Assembly: GCA_038213005.1 (NCBI GenBank) | Contig: JBBQTU010000160.1 | Location: forward strand, 1-10,023 | Origin: JBBQTU01 sp038213005 | GTDB taxonomy: Bacteria > Planctomycetota > Phycisphaerae > Tepidisphaerales > Tepidisphaeraceae | DNA: 10,023 bases | Direction: 5' to 3' | Shown here: piece by piece, positions 1-7,325 of the stretch | Layout of the letters: every line of letters starts with the position of its first letter | Position numbering within the stretch: position 1 is the stretch's first letter | Notes under the pieces: generated by a model | The model's input: only the letters and a program-made list of their open reading frames with translations | Told to the model about the DNA's origin: nothing | The model's database searches: none | Made by a program: the position numbers and the translations under genes

Positions 1-50
1 AGCTTCACCCGGCCGAACACTTCCAAGCGATCACGTTCTTTCAATGACAT
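1..50 (-). CDS. Partial transposase, N-terminus only (ISNCY-like)
   Basis: Read on the minus strand from an ATG at 50-48, the sequence encodes MSLKERDRLEVFGRVK and then runs off the window edge. A GGGAG ribosome binding site lies 8 bases upstream of that ATG. From memory of the family, this opening (Met, a short charged stretch with ER/DR, then a hydrophobic residue and VK) resembles the N-terminus of ISNCY-type transposases, which continues into a helix-turn-helix. Only 16 residues are visible, so the family name is tentative. The IS-end-like tandem repeat just upstream supports the call. The gene is divergent from the hyf operon and is not part of it. Confidence 0.5.
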   Translation of the reverse strand, partial: MSLKERDRLEVFGRVK

Positions 51-88
51 TCGAAGTTCTCCCATGCCGCCAGTCATAACCGGCCTCA

Positions 89-135
89 GGGGTGACACTT
101 CTACTTCGGCGATGGGGTGACAGTTCTACTCCGGC
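89..135. repeat. Tandem 22-bp direct repeat at the IS end
   Basis: Copies lie at 89-110 and 114-135 with a period of 25 bases and match at 20 of 22 positions. Both run GGGGTGACA, one variable base, TTCTACT, one variable base, CGGC. The position upstream of the transposase start and the spacing fit transposase binding sites at an IS terminus. Confidence 0.75.
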
Positions 136-159
136 ACGACATAGCTGGGCGGCGTAGCG

Positions 160-187
160 TTGACAAAACGAGACGTTGAGCTATTAC
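160..187 (+). promoter_or_regulatory. Candidate sigma-70-type promoter of the hyf operon
   Basis: A perfect TTGACA (-35) at 160-165 is followed after a 16-base spacer by TATTAC (-10, 4 of 6 consensus matches) at 182-187. Transcription would begin near 194-196, leaving a leader of about 40 bases before the regulator gene. It lies just outside the presumed IS end and is the only good promoter-like pair seen ahead of the operon. I found no convincing sigma-54 -24/-12 element, which is what drives E. coli formate hydrogenlyase operons. Confidence 0.45.
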
Positions 188-223
188 TGTCTACGATTGT
201 CCACAGGTAGCGATGGATGTCAC

Positions 224-228
224 GGAGG
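224..228 (+). promoter_or_regulatory. Ribosome binding site that fixes the regulator start
   Basis: GGAGG sits 7 bases before the ATG at 236. This strong Shine-Dalgarno supports that ATG over an in-frame TTG at 176, which has no comparable site and would overlap the predicted promoter. Confidence 0.8.
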
Positions 229-235
229 TAAGCCA

Positions 236-997
236 ATGCAGTTATCGGTACAAGACGCGGCCAAGGCCTTGAATGTTTCCACCAAGACGATCTACCGCTG
301 GGTTAAGCAAGAAGTCATTCCTGTCTACCAGATCAACGAACAGTTTCGCTTTAATCGGGCGGAGCTATTGGAGTGGGCAACGTCCAGGCGCATCCCGATT
401 TCAGCGGACATCTTCCTGGAAGCAGAAGCCAACGGCGTTTTGCTCCCCAGTCTTCTGGACGCGCTGACGAGCGGCGGGATTGCATACCGCCTGGGCGGAA
501 ACGACAAGCCGTCGGTCATGCGGGCGGTGGTGGACACGCTGAAACTACCGGAGGAGGTCGACCGCGAGTTTCTCTACCAGGTCTTGCTGGCACGCGAGAG
601 CCTTGGCTCGACCGGCATCGGCGATGGCATTGCCATTCCACACGTGCGCAACCCTGTGGTCCTGCACATCACCAAGCCGTCCATTCTGCTGTGCTTCCTG
701 GAACACCCGATTGACTTTGGAGCGATCGACGGCAAGCCGGTGCACATCCTGTTCACTCTGATCAGTCCGACCGTTCGCGCGCACCTTCACATGCTTTCCC
801 GGCTGGCCTTCACGTTGCAGAATGAAGAATTCAAAGCAGCCCTGCAACGGCAGGCGTCGCGAGATGAACTGGTGGCGGCCCTGTCGCATGCCGAAGCCTC
901 TTTGCCTGCGGTGCGCAGCGGCAATGCCGGCAAGCCAGGCGAACGCAGCGAGGCGGGGACAAAGCTCGTCCGGTCAACAGGTAACGGACTCTCATGA
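236..997 (+). CDS. HTH-EIIA(Ntr) fusion regulator
   Basis: Predicted 253-residue cytoplasmic regulator. Residues 1-55 form an excisionase/MerR-like helix-turn-helix (VQDAAKALNVSTKTIYRWV, then a wing ending in RFNRAELLEW). Residues 60-222 resemble PTS EIIA(Ntr)/fructose EIIA domains: the motif RESLGSTGIGDGIAIPH places the phosphorylatable histidine at residue 136. The last 30 residues look like an unstructured tail. No membrane segment or sugar permease is present, so a regulatory rather than transport role is inferred: phosphorylation at His136 could change DNA binding. It is the first gene of the operon and its stop overlaps the hyfB start (ATGA), so the two are translationally coupled. The target is not shown; autoregulation of this operon is the simplest guess. 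Confidence 0.85.
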   Translation: MQLSVQDAAKALNVSTKTIYRWVKQEVIPVYQINEQFRFNRAELLEWATSRRIPISADIFLEAEANGVLLPSLLDALTSGGIAYRLGGNDKPSVMRAVVDTLKLPEEVDREFLYQVLLARESLGSTGIGDGIAIPHVRNPVVLHITKPSILLCFLEHPIDFGAIDGKPVHILFTLISPTVRAHLHMLSRLAFTLQNEEFKAALQRQASRDELVAALSHAEASLPAVRSGNAGKPGERSEAGTKLVRSTGNGLS

Positions 998-2970
998 CCC
1001 TTGGGCTGATCCTAGTTCTCGCAGCGATCTGCCTGCTCGGCCTCAGCGGCGTGCCGGCGTGCCTGCTCTCGCGGCGATCATTGACGGGCCAGCGTCTGGC
1101 GACGCTGCTGATGATCATCGGCAGCGTCCTGGGACTGGTGGGTTTGAGTGTGGCATTCCACGAGGCTGTAGCGCCATCGCTGCGCGTGGCGTGGTTTCTG
1201 CCGTGGGGCCAGTTTGCCGTGACAGTGGACGCCATCAGCATCATTTTCCTGGCGCCGGTATTCGTGGTGCCGGCGCTGGGATCGCTGTATGGGCTCGGGT
1301 ACTGGAAGCAATCGGACCATCCGGAGAACGGCCGCTGGCTCGGCCTGTTCTACGGATTGCTCACCGGAGCGATCGCACTGCTGCTGATCGCACGAGACGG
1401 CATGCTGTTTCTGATGGCATGGGAAGTCATGGCGATGGCGGCCTACTTCGCACTTGTGACGGAGCAGGATGTCGCCGAAGTTCGTCAGGTGGGTTGGATC
1501 TATCTCATCGCCACGCACATTGGGATGCTGGTGCTATTGGCCATGTTCGCGATGTGGCGACATGCCACAGGTTCCTTTGCCTTGGAACTCACCCAGACAA
1601 TACCACCACAAGTGGCCGGGACGATCTTTGTGTCGGCTCTGGTCGGCTTCGGATTCAAGGCGGGCCTGTTCCCGATGCATTTCTGGCTGCCCGGAGCGCA
1701 CGCCAACGCGCCAAGTCATGTTTCGGCGATCATGTCCAGTATTTTGCTCAACGCCGGCGTCTATGGCATCGTGCGGATGAGCGGCCTGTTGCCAGATCCG
1801 GCGCTGTGGTGGGGCGGCAGTCTGCTGGCACTGGGTGCAGTCACAGGCCTGCTGGGCATTGCCTTCGCCCTGAGCCAGCACGATTTCAAGCGACTGCTGG
1901 CGTACAGCAGCGTCGAGAACATGGGCATCGTCGCCATGGGATTGGGACTGGCGCTGCTGGGGCGCGCTCAGGGTCGACCCGACTGGATTCTCCTGGGTCT
2001 GGCCGGCGCGCTGCTGCACGTCTGGAACCACAGCCTGTTCAAGTCACTGCTGTTCTTCAACGTGGGGGCAATTCTCCATGCCACGCACACCAGACAGATG
2101 GATCAACTGGGCGGGCTCGGCAAGCGAATGCCGATGACCATGGGACTGTTCGCCGTCGGGGCGATCGCTATCTGCGCGCTGCCGCCGCTGAATGGTTTCG
2201 CCAGCGAATGGCTGCTGTACGTCGGTCTGTTTCGTACGCTGGGTACTGGCGGTGAAACCGGATTTCCCGCAGCGACGCTGGCCGCAGTTGCGCTGGCGAT
2301 GATCGGCGCACTGGCCGTTGCGTGCTTCGTGAAATTGTTCGGCATGGTGTTCCTCGGCTCGGCCCGGACCGACGCCGGCAATAACGCCCATGACCCGTCT
2401 GCAAGCATGATCGCCCCCATGATTGTGCTGGCGACGTGCTGCGCGTGTATCGGCCTGGTGCCCCTGGCCGCCGCCCCGCTTCTTGAGGCAGCGACTCACA
2501 CGTGGGCGAGCCTGCCCGCGGAGCCGCTCTTGTCGATCAATGCCCTTGCGCCGCTGCAATGGATCGCCACGTCAGGTGTGGTGCTTCTCGCGGTGGCCGG
2601 GGCGATGTTCCTGGGTTTGAAGTGGCTTGCCCGCCGTCGCGGAATCAGTCGCGCCGGCACGTGGGACTGTGGCTACAGTCGGCCGGCGGCGCGAATGCAA
2701 TACACGGGCTCGTCTTTCAGCGAGATGCTGGTAGACCCCTTGTGGTGGATCTTCTGGCCGCGACGACTGCGTCCGGTCCTGGGCGGCCTGTTCCCGTCGG
2801 CGAGCCTGTTCAAGACCGAGACGCCAGACGTCGTGCTGGACCACGGCATAAGCCCCGCCGCCGCCGGCGTCGTGCGACTATTGCCCTGGGTGAGACGATT
2901 CCAGCAGGGAAGCGTGCATCTCTACCTCTTCTACGTGCTGCTGACAGTCCTCTTTTTGTTCCTGTTGTAA
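994..2970 (+). CDS. hyfB: HyfB-like antiporter-type membrane subunit (NuoL family)
   Basis: Large 658-residue integral membrane protein of the NuoL/MrpA/HyfB proton-translocating family, close in length to E. coli HyfB. The expected polar residues of the ion path are present: Glu144 in LMAWEVMAM, Lys222 in GFGFKAGLFPMHFWLPGAH, the broken-helix region QHDFKRLLAYSSVENMG around Lys299, and His346/Lys350 in NHSLFKSLLFF. After the antiporter core comes the HyfB-type C-terminal extension, with the WDCGYSRPAARMQYTGSSF signature at about residues 560-580 and a final membrane helix at the very end. It should sit at the distal part of the membrane arm and move protons or sodium. It starts inside the stop codon of the regulator gene. 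The next gene is the DUF1275-STAS insert, not hyfC as would be expected. Confidence 0.93.
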   Translation: MTLGLILVLAAICLLGLSGVPACLLSRRSLTGQRLATLLMIIGSVLGLVGLSVAFHEAVAPSLRVAWFLPWGQFAVTVDAISIIFLAPVFVVPALGSLYGLGYWKQSDHPENGRWLGLFYGLLTGAIALLLIARDGMLFLMAWEVMAMAAYFALVTEQDVAEVRQVGWIYLIATHIGMLVLLAMFAMWRHATGSFALELTQTIPPQVAGTIFVSALVGFGFKAGLFPMHFWLPGAHANAPSHVSAIMSSILLNAGVYGIVRMSGLLPDPALWWGGSLLALGAVTGLLGIAFALSQHDFKRLLAYSSVENMGIVAMGLGLALLGRAQGRPDWILLGLAGALLHVWNHSLFKSLLFFNVGAILHATHTRQMDQLGGLGKRMPMTMGLFAVGAIAICALPPLNGFASEWLLYVGLFRTLGTGGETGFPAATLAAVALAMIGALAVACFVKLFGMVFLGSARTDAGNNAHDPSASMIAPMIVLATCCACIGLVPLAAAPLLEAATHTWASLPAEPLLSINALAPLQWIATSGVVLLAVAGAMFLGLKWLARRRGISRAGTWDCGYSRPAARMQYTGSSFSEMLVDPLWWIFWPRRLRPVLGGLFPSASLFKTETPDVVLDHGISPAAAGVVRLLPWVRRFQQGSVHLYLFYVLLTVLFLFLL

Positions 2971-3015
2971 CCATGGTATGTTGTTGCGGACCAAAGCGCC
3001 GCAGATCGCCTGCAA
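2971..3015 (+). other. Short intergenic spacer between hyfB and the DUF1275-STAS gene
   Basis: This 45-base gap contains no hairpin, terminator or clear promoter, and no strong Shine-Dalgarno ahead of the ATG at 3016. Transcription probably runs through from hyfB. Weak initiation could keep the downstream protein at a lower level than its neighbours; this is inference. Confidence 0.5.
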
Positions 3016-4260
3016 ATGCTATCGGTAAGAGCTTACTCGTTTCGAAAAAAGTCGCGTCTGGCGATCTCGCTGTCGTGGATCGGCGGCTATACGAACGTCG
3101 TGTCGTTGCTGGCCTGCGGCACGGTCGTAGCACATGTCACCGGTACCGTGACCAACATCGGTCATTACGTCGTCACAGGCGAGTCGGCCGGCCTGATGCT
3201 GCTGGTCATCGCAGTGCTGTCGTTCGCTATGGGTGCATTGCTGTCGGCGGTGCTCACCGAAACCGCTCGGCGCCGGGGCAATCCGTCGAAGTACGTCCTG
3301 CCCATTGCGGTGGAACTGGTGCTACTGGCCGTGTTTGGCCTCGAATTCGACGCTCTGCGTGGCGCGGACGTGATGGCCCATCCCGGTTGGCGCTATGTCT
3401 TGATCGGCTTGCCCGCCATGGCGATGGGGATTCAGAACGCTGTGATCACCAAGATCTCCGGCTCCGTGGTGCGCACCACCCATCTGACGGGCGTACTGAC
3501 CGATCTGAGCCTCGAAAGCGTGCAGTTTCTCTTCTGGTGGCTGGAGAGCATGAAGGGCCACTGGAACGGCCGCGCCGGGCGGATGCTGACGGTTTCCCGG
3601 CGTCACCCGACAGTGCTGCGACTTCTTCTGCTGCTGAGCATCTTCTGCTCTTTTGGCGCAGGCACCATCATGGGCACGGCGGTGTTCCTCTGGCGGCCGG
3701 ATGTGATGATGTTCCCCGTCGTGCTGTTCCTGGGCTTTATCATTACGGTGGACCTGCGGCGTCCCATCGCCGACGTGCGCGAACTGGACCTGCTGAGCGA
3801 CCTGGAACTCCAAACCAACGGAATCGTCAAAGCGATGCTTCCGCCGGAGATCGGCATCTTCCGCTCGACCTGCCTCTATGGAGATCGCACTCACCGATCA
3901 CCGAACTTCCAGCTTTGGGTCGACCGCATCCCCAAGCATCAAAAGGTCATTATCCTGGCGATCCACCCCAGCATGCGTGTGGACGCCAACGCTGTCATGG
4001 ACCTCGAAACGGCGATGCATAAGCTCCATGACAACCATCGCAAGCTGATCATCTCCGGCGTCACCGCCGTGCAATTTAAGTCGCTCAACAAGTTGTGCGC
4101 GGATCATATAATGGATACGTCCAATCTGTGCCCGGACCTGGAATTCGCCATCGCCCGGGCGATCTCGGAGCGAGATCGCATGCTTGCGGCAAAGCTGTCC
4201 CCGGGGCACCCATCCGATACCGAAGAATTTGCCTTGGTCGCCAGTGGAGATACGCTCTGA
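3016..4260 (+). CDS. DUF1275 (YoaK) membrane protein fused to a STAS domain
   Basis: Predicted 414-residue protein. Residues 13-250 match the DUF1275/YoaK family of small membrane proteins: an opening GGYTNVVSLL with HVTGTVTNIG (the family's GYxDxxxxL and SHMTGN region), and AMAMGIQNAV with VRTTHLTGVLTDL at 135-164. About six helices are seen, near 13-38, 58-80, 92-112, 124-143, 200-224 and 230-247. Residues 280-385 resemble the STAS domain of SulP transporters (KVIILAIHPSMRVDANAVMDLETAMHKL, then KLIISGV and a late PDLEFAIARA helix). The usual Ser/Thr after the conserved Asp is replaced (VDANA), so control by phosphorylation as in SpoIIAA is unlikely. DUF1275 proteins have no firmly established function. 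The gene breaks the normal hyfB-hyfC order; it could be a regulatory subunit, a partner transporter or an insertion. No other in-frame ATG/GTG/TTG start exists just upstream. Domain calls are confident, function is unknown. Confidence 0.82.
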   Translation: MLSVRAYSFRKKSRLAISLSWIGGYTNVVSLLACGTVVAHVTGTVTNIGHYVVTGESAGLMLLVIAVLSFAMGALLSAVLTETARRRGNPSKYVLPIAVELVLLAVFGLEFDALRGADVMAHPGWRYVLIGLPAMAMGIQNAVITKISGSVVRTTHLTGVLTDLSLESVQFLFWWLESMKGHWNGRAGRMLTVSRRHPTVLRLLLLLSIFCSFGAGTIMGTAVFLWRPDVMMFPVVLFLGFIITVDLRRPIADVRELDLLSDLELQTNGIVKAMLPPEIGIFRSTCLYGDRTHRSPNFQLWVDRIPKHQKVIILAIHPSMRVDANAVMDLETAMHKLHDNHRKLIISGVTAVQFKSLNKLCADHIMDTSNLCPDLEFAIARAISERDRMLAAKLSPGHPSDTEEFALVASGDTL

Positions 4261-4334
4261 TGCGCCACCTGTCCAGTCGGGCTGTCTTGGCCCAGACGCT
4301 GCAGCTCAAAGCAGAGCAGAGATCAACATCATGA
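4260..4334 (+). CDS. 24-codon mini-ORF bridging the DUF1275-STAS gene and hyfC
   Basis: A small open frame encodes a 24-residue peptide starting MRHLSSRAVLAQTLQ. Its ATG shares the A of the preceding TGA stop (TGATG), and its own TGA lies inside the ATGATG start of hyfC. It fills the only sizeable gap in the operon exactly, so ribosomes could re-initiate twice and carry translation from the DUF1275-STAS gene to hyfC, whose own Shine-Dalgarno is weak. The peptide has no recognisable domain. It could also be chance; comparison with relatives is needed to tell. Confidence 0.35.
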   Translation: MRHLSSRAVLAQTLQLKAEQRSTS

Positions 4335-5242
4335 TGATCGAGTCGATAATTCATGTGGGACTGCTCCTGATCCTGCCCCCTTTGTTGCTGGGCATCATCA
4401 ACAAGACCAAGGCCCGCTTTGCAGGCCGCACCGGCCCGCCGGTTCTTCAGCTCTACTACGATCTGGGCAAACTGATGCGCAGAGGCATGGTGCTGAGCAA
4501 TACCACGACCTGGGTCTTCTATGCGGGACCGGCGGTGACCCTCGTAACGGTGATGCTGGCGGGGGTCCTGGTCCCGCTGGGCCGGTTTGCATCGCCGATC
4601 GCCTTCAGCGGTGACCTGATCCTCTTCGCCTACCTGTTCGGGCTGGCGCGGTTTTTCACGACAGCGGCGGCGCTGGACACCGGGTCGGCATTTGAAGGCA
4701 TGGGCGCCGCCCGGGAGGTGACCTTCGCCTGCCTGTCTGAACCGACCCTGTTCTTCGCCCTTCTGGTGCTGGCAAAGGTTTCCGCCTCGCTGACGCTCAG
4801 CGAAATGCTGCACGGCCCGGCCGGCGGATTTCCTGCCACCGCGATCGCTCCTCTGGTTTGTATTGGCATAGGGCTGTTCGTGGTACTGCTGGTCGAGACC
4901 TGCCGCATTCCCGTGGACGACCCCAATACGCACCTTGAACTGACCATGATCCATGAGGTGATGGTGCTGGATCACAGTGGCCCGCTACTGGGAGTGATGC
5001 TCTATGCCGCATCGTTGAAACTGTTCGTCATTGGCGCCGTTCTGCTGAACGTGATCGCACCGTTTCAGACAGGCGTGCCGTGGGCCGACTGGACGATCTT
5101 CGTCATCGAGATGGCAGGATTGGCCGTGGCGATCGGCGTGGTGGAGTCTGTGATGGCCAGGCTTCAGATGCGCCACGTGCCCTATCTGCTGGTTGCCGCG
5201 ATGCTCTTGTGCGGGTTCGGTTTCATCCTGGTAGTGAGGTAA
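4331..5242 (+). CDS. hyfC: HyfC-like membrane subunit (NuoH family)
   Basis: Predicted 303-residue membrane protein of the NuoH/HycD/HyfC family, of normal length. It anchors the hydrophilic arm to the membrane arm and forms part of the coupling path. Family landmarks are the N-terminal loop GRTGPPVLQLYYDLGKLMRRG (residues 32-52), DTGSAFEGMGAAREVTFACLSEP (116-138), and the acidic loop ETCRIPVDDPNTHLELTMIHE (189-209), whose Glu and Asp residues correspond to the conserved charged loop of NuoH. About eight hydrophobic segments are visible. The start is the first ATG of the pair at 4331/4334; either is possible, since no strong Shine-Dalgarno precedes them. An in-frame extension to 4184 would overlap the upstream gene and reads as non-homologous sequence. 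Confidence 0.92.
   Translation: MMIESIIHVGLLLILPPLLLGIINKTKARFAGRTGPPVLQLYYDLGKLMRRGMVLSNTTTWVFYAGPAVTLVTVMLAGVLVPLGRFASPIAFSGDLILFAYLFGLARFFTTAAALDTGSAFEGMGAAREVTFACLSEPTLFFALLVLAKVSASLTLSEMLHGPAGGFPATAIAPLVCIGIGLFVVLLVETCRIPVDDPNTHLELTMIHEVMVLDHSGPLLGVMLYAASLKLFVIGAVLLNVIAPFQTGVPWADWTIFVIEMAGLAVAIGVVESVMARLQMRHVPYLLVAAMLLCGFGFILVVR
5236..5239 (+). promoter_or_regulatory. Ribosome binding site of hyfE inside the hyfC end
   Basis: GAGG lies 7 bases before the hyfE ATG and spans the last codons and stop region of hyfC, so hyfE initiation is close-coupled to hyfC termination. Confidence 0.6.
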
Positions 5243-5246
5243 AGCA

Positions 5247-5888
5247 ATGACCCAGCAACTCAACGCGCTTCTGATGCTCGTCCTGGCGATCAACCTCTTC
5301 GCGCTGGGGACCAGCCGAATTCTCGCCCTGATCCGCGTGGTGGCAGTACAGGGCGCGGTGCTGGGGATACTGCCGCTGCTGGTGCACCAGCAACTGACGC
5401 TCCCCGTGATCATCACGGTGGTCCTGACGATCGCCCTGAAAGGTCTGGTCATCCCCGCCATCATGCTTCGTGCGCTCCGCGACGCCCAGATCAAGCGAGA
5501 AGTCGAGCCGCTCATCGGTTTTCTGCCCTCGATCATCCTTGGGGCCCTTGCAACTGCGGCCGCGCTGCTCTTCGCCGGCCAACTGCCGCTGGCTCCTCAA
5601 CATTCCGGTTCCCTGCTTGCCCCCACGTCCATCGCAACGGTTCTTGCCGGGTTTATCCTGCTGACCACCCGCTATAAGGCGCTGACGCAGGTCGTCGGAT
5701 ACCTCGTACTGGAGAACGGAATATTCATTTTCGGCATGCTTCTGATTGAGGTGATGCCGCTCGTTGTCGAAATGGGCGTGCTCCTGGACCTGTTCGTCGG
5801 CATCTTCGTCATCTGCATCATTACTAACCACATCAACCGCGCGTTCTCCTCGATGGACACGCGCCGGCTGGTGACGCTCAAGGAATAG
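5247..5888 (+). CDS. hyfE: HyfE-like membrane subunit (NuoK-type)
   Basis: Predicted 213-residue membrane protein, the same size as E. coli HyfE (about 216). The C-terminal half resembles NuoK, with a conserved glutamate in the YLVLENGIFIFGMLL helix (around residue 156), a position used in the proton path of NuoK, and a second acidic residue in the EMGVLLDLFVGIF helix. The N-terminal half has three further helices and the basic loop DAQIKREVEPL. It should lie in the membrane arm between HyfC and the antiporter-like subunits. It starts four bases after the hyfC stop and ends three bases before hyfF. Confidence 0.92.
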   Translation: MTQQLNALLMLVLAINLFALGTSRILALIRVVAVQGAVLGILPLLVHQQLTLPVIITVVLTIALKGLVIPAIMLRALRDAQIKREVEPLIGFLPSIILGALATAAALLFAGQLPLAPQHSGSLLAPTSIATVLAGFILLTTRYKALTQVVGYLVLENGIFIFGMLLIEVMPLVVEMGVLLDLFVGIFVICIITNHINRAFSSMDTRRLVTLKE

Positions 5889-5891
5889 CCC

Positions 5892-7325
5892 ATGGCGTTT
5901 GCACTGATACTCTTCCCGCTCGTGATGGCCGGCCTTGCCGCGGCCATCCCGTCGAACCGACTGCGGCCATGGATGCTGCCCGTGACGGCGACAGCGCACC
6001 TCGCCATGGTCTTTCTCGCTCTGCTACGACCCGAGCCGGGCGACGGCGCGGGCTGGCTCGTGCTCGATCCTCCCGGCCGGCTCGTCCTGCTGGTGGTCAG
6101 CGTGCTCTTTCTGTTCTGCTCGTTCTACGCGGTGGGCTACCTGCACCATCGTCAGGAGCGATCCAACCGCGTCTTCTGCACCTGCCTGATGTCCTTCCTT
6201 GGCATCATGAGCCTGGTGACCTGGTCGCACCATCTGGGCTTGATGTGGGTGGCGATCGAGACGAGCACCCTCGTGACAGCTCCCTTGATCTACTTCAACC
6301 GGACGCAGCAGAGCATCGAGGCAACCTGGAAATACCTCCTTGTGGGCTCCGTCGGAATCGCCTTGGCACTTCTGGGCACACTGTTCCTTGCCTACTCCTC
6401 GCTGCACGCGGGGCTTGAGGCGACGCTGACCTACGAGAATCTGCTGCAGCACGCCCCGCAGCTTTCCAAGCCCTGGCTGCATGGCGCATTTGTCCTGCTG
6501 CTGGTCGGCTATGGCACAAAAATGGGCCTGGCCCCGATGCATACGTGGAAGCCGGATGCCTATGGCGAAGCCCCTGGAGTGGTCGGGGCGATCTTTGCCG
6601 GCGGGGTTACCAGTTGTGCGTTTCTCGCCCTTCTGCGGGTCTACCACATCTGCGCTGCGGCGGGGGAAAGCGCCTACACGTCGCGGCTGCTGCTGGTCAT
6701 GGGTCTGTTCTCCATGGCCGTGGCCGGACTGTTCATGATCGGCCAGCGCGACTTCAAGCGCATGCTGGCCTATTCAAGTGTCGAGCACATGGGCATCCTG
6801 GCGCTGGGACTGGGTATTGGAGGACCGGCGCTCTTCGGCACCCTGCTTCACGTGGTCACCAACGGGTTGACCAAGGGCGTGCTGTTTCTCTCTGCCGGCA
6901 ATATCCACCGCGCCTATGGCAGCAAGAGCATTGACCAGGTGCGCGGAGCCATGCGCCGCCTGCCTGTATCAGGCACGCTGTTTCTCGTAGGCTTTCTGGC
7001 GATCACGGGATCGCCGCCGTTTGGCCCGTTCATCAGCGAATTCGCCATTCTCAATGGGGCGATGGACGCAGGACGGTACGTGGTGGCGGGTCTCTTTCTC
7101 CTGCTGCTGCTGGTGGTCTTCATCGGAATGGGTGCCACGGTGCTTCAGGCCGTCCAGGGCCGCCCGCCGTCGGAGGTGCGGCATACCCCCTACCATGACG
7201 GGCTGCTGACCGCAGCGCCCATCGTCATCCTGATGCTCCTGGTCTTGCTGCTTGGCCTTTACATTCCCGCACCACTCAAGACCTTACTCAATGATGCGGT
7301 CTGCTTTCTGGAGGTCCGGCCATGA
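5892..7325 (+). CDS. hyfF: HyfF-like antiporter-type membrane subunit (NuoM/N family)
   Basis: Predicted 477-residue antiporter-like membrane subunit, somewhat shorter than E. coli HyfF (526). It keeps the ion-path residues: Glu123 in LMWVAIETSTL, Lys210 in GYGTKMGLAPMHTWKPDAYGEAP, the QRDFKRMLAYSSVEHMG region around Lys289, and His320/Lys328 in HVVTNGLTKGVLF. About 13-14 hydrophobic segments are visible. An AGGA site 7 bases before the ATG gives good initiation, and the stop overlaps the hyfG start (ATGA). Together with HyfB it gives this complex two antiporter-like subunits; no HyfD-type third one is present in the window. Confidence 0.93.
   Translation: MAFALILFPLVMAGLAAAIPSNRLRPWMLPVTATAHLAMVFLALLRPEPGDGAGWLVLDPPGRLVLLVVSVLFLFCSFYAVGYLHHRQERSNRVFCTCLMSFLGIMSLVTWSHHLGLMWVAIETSTLVTAPLIYFNRTQQSIEATWKYLLVGSVGIALALLGTLFLAYSSLHAGLEATLTYENLLQHAPQLSKPWLHGAFVLLLVGYGTKMGLAPMHTWKPDAYGEAPGVVGAIFAGGVTSCAFLALLRVYHICAAAGESAYTSRLLLVMGLFSMAVAGLFMIGQRDFKRMLAYSSVEHMGILALGLGIGGPALFGTLLHVVTNGLTKGVLFLSAGNIHRAYGSKSIDQVRGAMRRLPVSGTLFLVGFLAITGSPPFGPFISEFAILNGAMDAGRYVVAGLFLLLLLVVFIGMGATVLQAVQGRPPSEVRHTPYHDGLLTAAPIVILMLLVLLLGLYIPAPLKTLLNDAVCFLEVRP

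Larger units (their letters stand above)
1..137 (-). mobile_element. 5' end of an insertion sequence
   Basis: This stretch carries the start of a minus-strand transposase gene and, between that start and the hyf operon, two tandem copies of a 22-base unit beginning GGGGTGACA. Multiple TGACA-TTCTACT-type repeats at the ends are typical of several IS families. The outer boundary is placed after the second repeat, at about 137, by inference; the other end of the element lies outside the window, so target-site duplications cannot be checked. Confidence 0.5.

Noticed and set aside
131..146. Possible sigma-54 promoter (GGCAC followed by AGCT)
   Set aside because: Spacing between the GG and GC elements is 9 rather than 10 and the -12 part is poor; formate hydrogenlyase operons use sigma-54, but this site does not support it here.
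176..235. N-terminal extension of the regulator from a TTG at 176
   Set aside because: No Shine-Dalgarno, overlaps the -10 region of the predicted promoter, and the added residues do not resemble the HTH family; the ATG at 236 has GGAGG at ideal spacing.
822..2255. Long overlapping open frame opposite in phase to the regulator and hyfB
   Set aside because: Arg/Ala/Gly-rich composition typical of a GC-rich shadow frame; the hyfB frame has clear homology throughout. The same applies to the long frame at 2502-4022 and the reverse-strand frames.
4184..4330. Extended hyfC start at 4184
   Set aside because: Would overlap the end of the DUF1275-STAS gene and adds 49 residues without similarity to NuoH/HyfC; the homologous sequence begins at the ATG pair 4331/4334.
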